A DNA stretch of 7,756 nt from Deltaproteobacteria bacterium (GCA_021159445.1 JAGGRV010000269.1:1-7756), one strand, 5' to 3'; numbered from the stretch's first letter, positions 1 through 6,029 are shown. Made by a program: numbers and translations. Notes: generated by a model not told the origin, from the sequence alone.

Positions 1-67
1 GGGAGTACGTCTGCGTACCCGTACGCCTTGCATCTGCAGCACCCTGTAAACGCTTGTACAGTGAGCT
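1..67. other. 3' flank of the binding-protein gene, no gene seen
   Basis: This short stretch lies downstream of the binding-protein stop codon. It has three GTACG/CGTAC-type words within the first 26 bases and a small imperfect hairpin (about 2-9 paired with 14-20). A weak 5-bp inverted repeat, CTGTA/TACAG, sits at 44-48 and 57-61. Neither is followed by a T-run in the minus-strand direction, so I do not call a Rho-independent terminator. The window edge prevents further interpretation. Confidence 0.35.
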
Positions 68-1258
68 TTAACGCCTACTTGAGGATATTACAGGTCTCCA
101 GCTATTTTTATTCCTTTCAAGGACAATGAGAGAACTTGGCACAAGACCCGAGTGATCTCTCTCACTGAGTTTAAATATACCCATGACTCCATAATATTTT
201 TGATCGAGATCCTCAAGGGCCTGGCGCAGATCCCTATGCGTAGCAGTGCTTGACGTCCTCAGCCCCATTGCCGTGAGGTGGAGCGCATCCCAGGCCATAC
301 CTGCTGCCAGAGATTCTTCAATAGAAAAGCCACTTGCCTCTTTTCCCATTGCATTCATAAATCTATTTATTGTAAATGCACAGGAATGCGATAATGGAAT
401 ATCATAGCCTAAAAGTAGCGGAGGTGCCGCTGTCCACAGCTTAAAAAGACCTGTATATTTTTTTAGCATACCTGATGAGAGAAGCTGCACCGGAACCGCT
501 ACATGTATACCCATTCTTTTCACAGAACGTAACAATACAGGCCCACAACTCCTTGGACCCCAGGCCACAATTACCTGTGCCCCTTCCTCCTTGAATCGCT
601 GTAACTGTGAAACCATATCAGTGTCATGTAGCCCAAAGTTTTGGGGCGGCAGAATGCGCAAACGATATTCCGGTCCATAGCCCTGAAGCCACAAGGAAGC
701 CCTCTTCCCCCTTGCGTTGTCAGCTACAAGAGGACCCACTAGTTCAAGGCCGGCCCTGGCAAACTCCCGGAAAAGGATCTTTATCGCAGGTCCAAGGCTC
801 GGGGAAATGCTAAAAGTCCAGCGAACAGATTCATTCTTTCTGTAGGGTAAAAGAGGGTCATCTCCAGATGTCAACACCATGGGTACATTGCGTGTCTCTG
901 CATAGTTCCTCAGGACCGGAGTCAGGGCTTCACTTGTAGGACCCAGCAAGGCCACTACCTTTTCCTGTTCAACAAGTTTCCTGGCCTCAAGTAACAATCT
1001 GCCCGGTTCACCTCTGGTGTCTGCCACTACCAACTCAAGAGGCCTTCCACCAACTCCCCCCTGGGAGTTGAGACACTCCACAGCCTTTCTCGCTGCAATA
1101 TAGGCAGCTTGGCCCTCTCTGCGGTAGTATCCTGTAAGATCCCATAGCCCACCTACAGATATCGATAAGGCATCCTTACGGCACACTGCTTTGTCAGCAA
1201 TCAGCACACTTGCGACAATAAATAAAAAAAGGCAGCACAGTATCCTAAGGAGTTGCAT
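68..1258 (-). CDS. Periplasmic substrate-binding protein, LivK/LivJ-like (type-1 fold), ligand unknown
   Basis: A 396-residue secreted binding protein of the branched-chain amino acid/amide ABC-transporter family. Residues 1 to about 26 form a hydrophobic signal sequence (LLRILCCLFLFIVASVLI). The first lobe starts with the family pattern G-L-W-D-L-T-G (37-43), then an N-S-Q-G-G-V-G-G-R-P segment (64-73), V-V-A-D-T (77-81) and A-L-L-G-P-T-S (103-109), which matches the usual start of LivJ/LivK proteins. The C-terminal part (about 350-390) has the Y-Y-G-V-x-G and G-L-V-P-S-S-L-I-V-L pattern seen in many deltaproteobacterial members. Length is normal. No permease or ATPase genes are visible, so it is an orphan here, and the ligand cannot be told from sequence. 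The ATG lies 38 bp after the cpoB stop, so co-transcription with the tol genes is likely. Its Shine-Dalgarno is weak (GGGAT only). A regulatory or chemosensory use of the fold remains possible. Confidence 0.85.
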   Translation of the reverse strand: MQLLRILCCLFLFIVASVLIADKAVCRKDALSISVGGLWDLTGYYRREGQAAYIAARKAVECLNSQGGVGGRPLELVVADTRGEPGRLLLEARKLVEQEKVVALLGPTSEALTPVLRNYAETRNVPMVLTSGDDPLLPYRKNESVRWTFSISPSLGPAIKILFREFARAGLELVGPLVADNARGKRASLWLQGYGPEYRLRILPPQNFGLHDTDMVSQLQRFKEEGAQVIVAWGPRSCGPVLLRSVKRMGIHVAVPVQLLSSGMLKKYTGLFKLWTAAPPLLLGYDIPLSHSCAFTINRFMNAMGKEASGFSIEESLAAGMAWDALHLTAMGLRTSSTATHRDLRQALEDLDQKYYGVMGIFKLSERDHSGLVPSSLIVLERNKNSWRPVISSSRR

Positions 1259-1296
1259 TAGCTAATCCCAGGTTTATCTGATTTATAGGGCGATTT

Positions 1297-2178
1297 TTAT
1301 TTCAGCCTGGCAAGCTTTTTCTTGGCTACACTTACCTGCGGGCTCTTTGGGTACTTTTTGATAAGTTTGTTAAGTACGATTTTTGCGCTTTCGTTGTCTC
1401 CGAGCTTCGCAAAGGCAATGCCCTGTTTCAGCAAGGAATCCGGCACTTTGTTACTTTTTGGATATCTGCTTATTACCTTCTGGTATTCCAGAATTGCCTC
1501 TTCAAAGCGCTGTATGTTGTACTCACACTCACCCATCCAGAAATAGGCATTGGCAACCCTTTTTCCATGGGGGTGTTTTTCTATATATGTCCTCAGGGTC
1601 TTTTTGGCATCCTTGTATTTTTTCTGTTTGATTAGATCTAAGGCCTGTTGATACAGGTCCACTGCACCCTGAGCGGCATTTTTCCTGGCCTGCTCCACTT
1701 CCTTTGTTACCTTAGTAGAGGCTTGAAGTAATTTGACTTCTTCTCTCAGATTTTCTACTTGTTTTTTGAGATCCTCTTTGAAACGAAGTGTCGCCTCTTC
1801 CTCCTGCGCACTTTTGTGACCAATCTGGTCGATCAGGCCGTTTAGCCTGAGGAGTTCTGCCTGCAACTCGTCCATCCGGTTTACAAGCTCTGCCTGCCGA
1901 CTCCTTACAGCGGCGATGTCTTGCTTGCCAACTTTCTGTGTGATCTTTTTCAGCTCCGCAACTTCCTGTTTCAGGAAGTTAATCTGATTGCTAAAAGAAC
2001 GGTTCTCTGCAGACAGACTGTTTATACGCCTTTCCAGCATATTCACTTGGTCCTGTGGGGCACAGTGGACCAATAGCATGGGCAGGAAAGCAACAACAAC
2101 CAGCCACATTGCTTTTAGAAAAACCGACCTGCTCTTTTCAGAAAAAACTATGCATTTCAAATTCTTAAACGACCGCAT
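1297..2178 (-). CDS. cpoB: CpoB/YbgF, Tol-associated coiled-coil and TPR cell-division coordinator
   Basis: A 293-residue periplasmic protein. In E. coli CpoB binds TolA and coordinates outer-membrane constriction with PBP1B-driven peptidoglycan synthesis. Residues 25-38 are a hydrophobic export signal ending in L-V-H-C (Cys39), so this version may be a lipoprotein; His just before the cysteine is unusual. Residues about 44-155 are a long heptad-rich coiled coil. Residues about 173-280 hold three TPR-like units with the family pattern A-Y-F-W-M-G-E (211-217), Y-P-K-S, then K-K-Y-P-K-S-P near the end. I chose the first ATG because AAGGAG lies 6 bases upstream; it gives an N-region of about 23 residues. 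Met24 is an alternative start that makes a more normal signal peptide but has no clear ribosome site. It lies downstream of tolB, where the family is normally found, but pal is missing between them. The hairpin at 2200-2270 sits just before its ribosome site. Confidence 0.9.
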   Translation of the reverse strand: MRSFKNLKCIVFSEKSRSVFLKAMWLVVVAFLPMLLVHCAPQDQVNMLERRINSLSAENRSFSNQINFLKQEVAELKKITQKVGKQDIAAVRSRQAELVNRMDELQAELLRLNGLIDQIGHKSAQEEEATLRFKEDLKKQVENLREEVKLLQASTKVTKEVEQARKNAAQGAVDLYQQALDLIKQKKYKDAKKTLRTYIEKHPHGKRVANAYFWMGECEYNIQRFEEAILEYQKVISRYPKSNKVPDSLLKQGIAFAKLGDNESAKIVLNKLIKKYPKSPQVSVAKKKLARLK

Positions 2179-2195
2179 CTCAGACTCCTTCTTAC

Positions 2196-2288
2196 TAAAA
2201 ATGTTGAATGCTGAATTGTGGAAGAAGATTGAAAAGATTTGTACCTTACCTTAATTCAACATTCAACATTTAGCATTCAACATTCTTA
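2196..2288. repeat. Inverted pair of heptamer-repeat tracts in the tolB-cpoB gap (long stem-loop)
   Basis: The right arm (2254-2288, plus strand) is five 7-bp units: ATTCAAC, ATTCAAC, ATTTAGC, ATTCAAC, ATTCTTA. The left arm (2196-2216) carries the same units on the opposite strand (ATTCAGC, ATTCAAC, ATTTTTA when read on minus). As a result 2200-2217 pairs with 2253-2270 at 17 of 18 positions, with a loop of about 35 bases. An alternative perfect 13-bp pairing is 2200-2212 with 2272-2284. In minus-strand RNA the stem ends in five U residues just before the cpoB ribosome site, so it could weaken read-through or cap the 3' end of a tolQRAB message. That role is inference; the stem is AT-rich and the loop long. 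Confidence 0.8.
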
Positions 2289-2296
2289 AGTGGGTT

Positions 2297-3592
2297 CTAA
2301 AGTCTATTAGGGCCCCAGTTGGCTATCCCCACACCATTTGAATAACGCAGCAACATGCGCTGTCCTCTGCCATTAGCATACATTACAAACAGGGCCTTTT
2401 CAGGACCCATTCTGGTTGAACTAAATAAAATCTGCCTGCCGTCCGGGGACCATGAGGGGTTCTCGTTATTGCCTGAACATGTAAGTTGAATGGGACTCCC
2501 GCCTTCCGGTGATATACTGAAGACCTGGAATTGCCCTTCATTCTTACCTGTGTAAGCTATGCGATCCCCGTGGGGGGACCATTGTGGGTCTGTATTGTAG
2601 GTTCCACTGTAGGTAATACGCTTGGCAGATTTGGTTCGAATGTCCATCACATATATCTGTGGACTACCACTACGGTCGGACACAAAGGCCAGGCGTTTCC
2701 CGTCCGGCGACCACGTCGGAGAGACATTTATCCCAGGACCTCGGGTGAGCCTTGTCTTAATCCGTCCCTTAAGATCTATAATATATATGTCCGGATTTCC
2801 GTCCTTACTCAGGGTTACGGCAAGGCGCTGGTTGTCAGGATGCCATGCAGGAGCTATATTTAGACCGGAATATGCGGTAAGCTTGTATATTTTTCCGGTT
2901 TTTGTGTCCTTTACGTAAAGAAATGGTTTTCCGGTTCTGTATGATGTATAGACAATATATCTCCCGTTTGGAGAGTACCGTGGAGATATGGTAATGCCCT
3001 TATCAAAAGTCTCTCTCCTTATGTTGAACCCGTCAAAGTCTGATGTATAAATTTCTTTGAGGCCATCTTTTTTGGCCACAAAGGTGATCTTGGACAGGCT
3101 TACCCCGTGTTTTCCTGTTATTGCCATTACTATGAGGTCACAGAAACGATGGGCTATCATGCGAGAATCCTTGACCTTCCCGTTATATCGCCTTCCCTGT
3201 ATCATGGCCCCTGTTGACATATCGAACAGCCTGAGTTCGACTGTCAAGGAATTGCCTCTTTTTTCCATGGAACCCTTGACCAGATAGTCCAGGCGAAATT
3301 TACTCCAGTCTGTGCCCAGCCTACCTCCATAGCTGGCTGGATCAAGTACTGAAAAGAAGCCATGAAAGATGAGATCATCTGAAAGTACCTTTGAAATCTT
3401 TCGGCCCAGGAGATCATTCTCAAAGGTGCTCGGCGTAACCTCTAAGTAGGGAACAGCAATAGGGATCTTTTGCAGATAAGGCGAAGTTATATCTATATAG
3501 AGTCTCGCTTCAGCCAAAGAGGGGCCGGATATCAGAAAAACAAGGCAAAAGATCCAACTCAATGTCTTTTTGTAAATATTCTTATCTTTCAT
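2297..3592 (-). CDS. tolB: TolB, periplasmic beta-propeller of the Tol system
   Basis: A 431-residue protein, almost exactly the E. coli length (430). A signal peptide covers residues 1 to about 27-29 (S-L-A-E-A cleavage region). The N-terminal domain spans about 30-165. A beta-propeller of PD40 repeats follows, with recognisable turn motifs S-P-N-G (207-210), H-P-D-N (251-254), S-P-D-G (295-298), S-P-H-G (339-342) and S-P-D-G (382-385), and a D-R-S-G-S-P-Q-I-Y (306-314) type strand. In the family, TolB binds Pal through the propeller and TolA through the N-terminal segment. It starts 9 bp after the tolA stop. There is no Shine-Dalgarno in front of the ATG, only AT-rich sequence after the stop, so translation may depend on coupling to tolA. 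The expected partner Pal is not encoded next to it. Confidence 0.96.
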   Translation of the reverse strand: MKDKNIYKKTLSWIFCLVFLISGPSLAEARLYIDITSPYLQKIPIAVPYLEVTPSTFENDLLGRKISKVLSDDLIFHGFFSVLDPASYGGRLGTDWSKFRLDYLVKGSMEKRGNSLTVELRLFDMSTGAMIQGRRYNGKVKDSRMIAHRFCDLIVMAITGKHGVSLSKITFVAKKDGLKEIYTSDFDGFNIRRETFDKGITISPRYSPNGRYIVYTSYRTGKPFLYVKDTKTGKIYKLTAYSGLNIAPAWHPDNQRLAVTLSKDGNPDIYIIDLKGRIKTRLTRGPGINVSPTWSPDGKRLAFVSDRSGSPQIYVMDIRTKSAKRITYSGTYNTDPQWSPHGDRIAYTGKNEGQFQVFSISPEGGSPIQLTCSGNNENPSWSPDGRQILFSSTRMGPEKALFVMYANGRGQRMLLRYSNGVGIANWGPNRL

Positions 3593-3601
3593 AATTTATA
3601 A

Positions 3602-4411
3602 CTATAATCCCACTGCACCCGGTCTGAACCTGATTCCTATTTCCAGCGGACCGGGTCCCAAGGCCCGAGGCAATGGAGGGAAAGGGCTTGCTTTTTGTAC
3701 TGCTCTTATGGCCGACTGGTCAAACAGGGCATGACCTGACTTGTGTTCATACTCGGCATTGAGTACCCTCCCGTCCTGCGCAATTCGAACCACCACAATG
3801 GATGTCAGGCCGGTCTTGTCAAGTAGTTGCTCAGGAAGGACCCAGTGGCTCCGGACTTTGGCCCAAATCTCGGTACAATAGAGCCTGAGCACTTCACTCT
3901 GCTGTCCGCTCCCTGCCCCTGTTCCCGCAGCCGTTGTTGCGGTTCTTTTTGTCTTGGCCTTAACGCTGGATCTTATGGCGCTCAATCTATTTTTGATAAC
4001 GGCTTCTGACTCTTTTTCCTTTACACGTTCCTCAAGATCCTTTAAACGCTTACTGAGTTTCTCTGTATCCTTGGTGGCAACTGGTTTTGGTTTAGGCTTT
4101 TTAGTGATCTTAGGCTTCTTGGGGCGTAGAGATACGGCCTTTTTCGGCTTTGATTTTGTTGGCGGAGGTGCTACTTTTGCTGCTTTTTTTTTGATTTTTT
4201 GGATCTTTGGTTTTGGTTTAGCAACTTTTGGCGAAGGCAGGTCAACTGTCTCAAAAAGCTTAACGGTGTAAACCGGTGGCATTGGTCGAGATCTTTCCCA
4301 TAAATTGGGCGCAACTATAGAGAGTACAGCCAACGCAAGGTGTATCCCAATGGCCCCTATGAACGCAGACTTCCAATTCTCGTTAACCGGACCTGCTATC
4401 CCCTTTGACAT
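3602..4411 (-). CDS. tolA: TolA-like energy transducer with TonB-type C-terminal domain
   Basis: A 269-residue inner-membrane-anchored protein carrying force from TolQR across the periplasm. A single membrane helix spans about residues 16-37 and contains His24, the likely counterpart of the conserved His in TolA/TonB anchors. Residues about 59-112 are very rich in Lys and Pro (K-P-K-P-K type), resembling TonB more than the long Ala-rich helix of E. coli TolA (421 residues). Residues about 118-140 form a short charged coiled coil. The C-terminal domain (about 175-260) has the TonB/TolA pattern V-V-R-I-A-Q-D-G-R-V (207-216) with S-A-I-R-A-V-Q-K-A-S-P-F-P-P-L-P. Its ATG overlaps the end of tolR by 29 bp with no strong ribosome site (only AAGAAG), which suggests coupled translation. 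Position between tolR and tolB makes TolA the right call, although the architecture is intermediate with TonB. Confidence 0.88.
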   Translation of the reverse strand: MSKGIAGPVNENWKSAFIGAIGIHLALAVLSIVAPNLWERSRPMPPVYTVKLFETVDLPSPKVAKPKPKIQKIKKKAAKVAPPPTKSKPKKAVSLRPKKPKITKKPKPKPVATKDTEKLSKRLKDLEERVKEKESEAVIKNRLSAIRSSVKAKTKRTATTAAGTGAGSGQQSEVLRLYCTEIWAKVRSHWVLPEQLLDKTGLTSIVVVRIAQDGRVLNAEYEHKSGHALFDQSAIRAVQKASPFPPLPRALGPGPLEIGIRFRPGAVGL

Positions 4412-4865
4412 TCTTCTTTGACTCAGATCGTTTATGTCTCTTTTTAGAAGGTTCCAGGGGCTCTGTCACCAGGCCAAGATCCTCTATGCCCGCTTCACGA
4501 ATTGTGGCCATAACTCTGGCAACCGTCCCATAGGCAACGGCCCTGTCTGCTTTGAGGAGGACCTGCTGGGCCAGTCCTTCGTGCTTCATCTCGGAAAGGC
4601 GCCGTTTTAAAACCTCTTTGTCCACAGCGACTTTGTTGAGATAAATTTCCCCCTTATCATTAACCGTGATAACTATGTTCTTCTTTTTTTGGGGAAGGGA
4701 CTTGGCCGTGGTCTTTGGGAGCTTAACGTCCAGCCCTTTGGTCATCATTGGTGCCGCGACCATGAAGATGATCAACAGCACTATGACCACATCTACCAGG
4801 GGCGTCACGTTTATTTCGGACATATATCGCCGTTTACCGCTTCCCTGTCCTGAATTATTAGCCAT
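4383..4865 (-). CDS. tolR: TolR, proton-channel subunit of the Tol motor
   Basis: A 160-residue ExbD/TolR-family inner-membrane protein. After a short cytoplasmic tail comes the family signature S-E-I-N-V-T-P-L-V-D (16-25) and one membrane helix (about 22-41). Asp25 matches the proton-carrying Asp23 of E. coli TolR. A periplasmic domain follows (about 60-135), with V-L-L-K-A-D-R-A-V-A-Y-G-T-V (102-115), the usual ExbD/TolR motif. The last 25 or so residues are a basic tail (K-K-R-H-K-R...) that extends past the E. coli protein (142 residues) and is encoded in the stretch overlapping tolA. The start is 11 bp after the tolQ stop and has AGGAGAGG upstream. Confidence 0.95.
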   Translation of the reverse strand: MANNSGQGSGKRRYMSEINVTPLVDVVIVLLIIFMVAAPMMTKGLDVKLPKTTAKSLPQKKKNIVITVNDKGEIYLNKVAVDKEVLKRRLSEMKHEGLAQQVLLKADRAVAYGTVARVMATIREAGIEDLGLVTEPLEPSKKRHKRSESKKNVKGDSRSG

Positions 4866-4876
4866 TCAGCCCTCTC

Positions 4877-5593
4877 CTATGTTGGTTCCTGAGAAGTCTC
4901 CTTGCCATGAAGGAGTTGCCTTTCCACAGTATTCAAAAAATCATTTGAAAATCCCTGGAGTTGAATTTCCATCTGACCCATCCAGCTCATAAAACCATTA
5001 AATGCAATAACTGCGGGTATCGCGGCTGCAAGGCCTGCAGCAGTGGCAACCAGGGCCTCTGAGATACCAGGGGCTACTGTAGCAAGGCTTGCCGAGCCCT
5101 TGAGCCCTATACTATGAAAACTTCTCATAATCCCCCAGACAGTACCAAAGAGACCAATAAAGGGAGCGGCATTTCCAGTAGTAGCCAGGAAGGGAAGTGT
5201 ACGTTCCATGGCTGCCAACTCCTCCTGAATACCCTTGTTAAGGCTTCTCTCCAGAGTCTCAAGCCACACCCTCAGGCCAATAGCCGTGTCGCTGGGTTTA
5301 GGACATTTCTGAAGACGCTTCAACTCTTTATATCCTTCAAGAAACACTCCTGCCATAGGGGTCTCCGGCATTATCCTTGCGTGGTTGTATGCATGAGTGA
5401 GGCTGGGACTCTCCCAAAAAAGCCTTGCAAAATTTTCGTTCCCAAGTCTTGCCTGACGAAATCGCTTGATCTTTGCCAATATTACGGTCCAGCAAAGGAT
5501 TGAAAAGACCACTAGCGTTATGAGAACCAATTTGACCACGGGTCCTGCACCTATCATCATGGTCCATACGTTCGCCGTTGTATCAACCTCCAT
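4877..5593 (-). CDS. tolQ: TolQ, polytopic proton-channel subunit of the Tol motor
   Basis: A 238-residue MotA/TolQ/ExbB-family protein. It has three membrane segments (about 18-40, 136-158 and 170-200) with the large cytoplasmic loop between the first two. The signatures G-L-F-G-T-V-W-G-I-M (147-156) and E-A-L-V-A-T-A-A-G-L (179-188) are intact. Thr151 and Thr184 line up with E. coli Thr145 and Thr178, which lie near the ion path. TolQ surrounds a TolR dimer and turns proton flow into movement of TolA. It is the first gene of the tol cluster; ybgC, often upstream, is not present here. The start has a clear GGAGG (5603-5607) 9 bases before the ATG. The long repeat-filled gap upstream separates it from mqnD, so it probably has its own promoter. 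Confidence 0.96.
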   Translation of the reverse strand: MEVDTTANVWTMMIGAGPVVKLVLITLVVFSILCWTVILAKIKRFRQARLGNENFARLFWESPSLTHAYNHARIMPETPMAGVFLEGYKELKRLQKCPKPSDTAIGLRVWLETLERSLNKGIQEELAAMERTLPFLATTGNAAPFIGLFGTVWGIMRSFHSIGLKGSASLATVAPGISEALVATAAGLAAAIPAVIAFNGFMSWMGQMEIQLQGFSNDFLNTVERQLLHGKETSQEPT

Positions 5594-5626
5594 ATTTGAT
5601 GTCCTCCAGACAAATAATCACTTGTT

Positions 5627-5672
5627 TAATCCTAAGTTGAGCAATTAGCTGTTAGCCATTAGCGTTTAGCTT
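5627..5672 (+). repeat. Left heptamer arm: TGAGCAA plus four TTAGCNN units
   Basis: After a lead of TAATCCTAAGT there are five 7-bp units: TGAGCAA (5638), TTAGCTG, TTAGCCA, TTAGCGT and TTAGCTT (ending 5672). The TTAGC core is unchanged in the last four, and only the final two bases vary. The same architecture recurs inverted at 6030-6075, matching at 36 of 46 positions. Seven of the ten differences are in the unit bodies, mostly in the free dinucleotide. It lies 34 bp upstream of the tolQ start codon, inside the likely tolQ leader RNA. Confidence 0.85.
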
Positions 5673-5687
5673 TGAAAAAATCAAGGC

Positions 5688-5715
5688 ATTATATTAATTA
5701 GTGCCTGAACGGAAA
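5688..5715 (-). promoter_or_regulatory. Possible sigma-70 type promoter for tolQ at the edge of the first element
   Basis: Read on the minus strand, a perfect TATAAT lies at 5693-5688, about 95 bases before the tolQ ATG. The best -35 at a 16-base spacing is TTTCCG (5715-5710), a poor match that falls inside the terminal repeat of element 1. The region is AT-rich, so a chance TATAAT is quite possible. The need for a promoter is inferred from the long gap upstream of tolQ. Confidence 0.25.
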
Positions 5716-5841
5716 CCCCAAAATTTGCTTTCTCAATTTAGGTCAGGGACAATTAACATATTAATGTTATTTCCTTTTTTAATTCAAAATTTAGAATTCA
5801 AAATTCAAAATTGTGTCTAAACGGCCTTTCCGTTCAGACAC
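5701..5841. mobile_element. MITE-like element 1 (141 bp), inverted ends, TAATTA on both sides
   Basis: The ends are GTGCCTGAACGGAAA (5701-5715) and its inverted partner (5827-5841), matching at 14 of 15 positions. Each end is bordered by TAATTA (5695-5700 and 5842-5847), which fits a target duplication or an AT-rich target palindrome. The body has no gene. It contains a heptamer tract (5781-5815), a small hairpin (TAACAT 5754-5759 with ATGTTA 5764-5769) and a third copy of the end motif, GTGTCTAAACGG (5813-5824), which pairs with the right end to make a tight terminal hairpin. No transposase is present, so it would be non-autonomous. The mobile nature is inferred from structure alone. Confidence 0.65.
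5781..5815 (+). repeat. Heptamer tract AATTCAA inside element 1
   Basis: Five consecutive 7-bp units: AATTCAA, AATTTAG, AATTCAA, AATTCAA and AATTGTG. Three are identical. The unit is close in sequence to the ATTCAAC units of the tolB-cpoB gap. The last unit runs into the internal copy of the element end motif at 5813. Confidence 0.85.
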
Positions 5842-5847
5842 TAATTA

Positions 5848-5978
5848 GTGCCTGAACGAAAACCCCTCTTTTTGTCATTTCGACCGTAGGGAGAAATCTT
5901 TAATGCCTGTATTTTCAGTACGATAAGATTTCTCGCTTTGCTCGAAATGACAGTTTTGGTTAGTTTTCGTTCAGACAC
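5848..5978. mobile_element. MITE-like element 2 (131 bp), same ends as element 1, TAATTA on both sides
   Basis: The ends are GTGCCTGAACGAAAAC (5848-5863) and its inverted partner (5963-5978), matching at 15 of 16. The one mismatch, C against T at position 4, is the same in element 1, so the two elements lie in the same orientation. TAATTA flanks it at 5842-5847, shared with element 1, and at 5979-5984. The interior is unrelated to that of element 1 and is largely a second, nested inverted repeat. It has no coding capacity. Confidence 0.7.
5873..5952. repeat. Nested 28-bp inverted repeat within element 2
   Basis: The arm at 5873-5900 starts TGTCATTTCGACC and the arm at 5925-5952 ends GCTCGAAATGACA. 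They pair at 24 of 28 positions around a 24-base loop. The outer 11 and inner 10 bases of each arm match fully, with all changes in the middle. The TGTCATTTCGA...GAGAAATCT wording resembles dispersed palindromic repeats I recall from many environmental bacterial genomes; this is memory, not a search result. A TTTT run follows the stem only on the plus strand, where no gene would need termination. Confidence 0.8.
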
Positions 5979-6029
5979 TAATTAGAAATAACATGAAAGT
6001 TTGTAATAGCAAAACATCCTGTAATCATT

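Noticed and set aside
1..20. Terminator hairpin at the window edge
   Set aside because: The stem is short with a mismatch, there is no T-run, and the context beyond position 1 is unknown.
2531..2918. Two overlapping plus-strand open frames
   Set aside because: Both are antisense to the TolB propeller repeats and have no family features.
3954..4271. Plus-strand open frame with a hydrophobic, Phe/Gly-rich translation
   Set aside because: It is the reverse complement of the Lys/Pro-rich part of tolA, which naturally yields Phe/Gly/Leu codons. It is a shadow, not a membrane protein.
5114..5503. Plus-strand open frame of 129 codons
   Set aside because: It is antisense to tolQ, whose family motifs are intact, and its translation shows no recognisable domain or ribosome site.
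5873..5952. Rho-independent terminator for mqnD
   Set aside because: In the minus direction the stem is followed by an A-rich stretch, not a T-run, and the loop is 24 bases, so it is better explained as a nested repeat.
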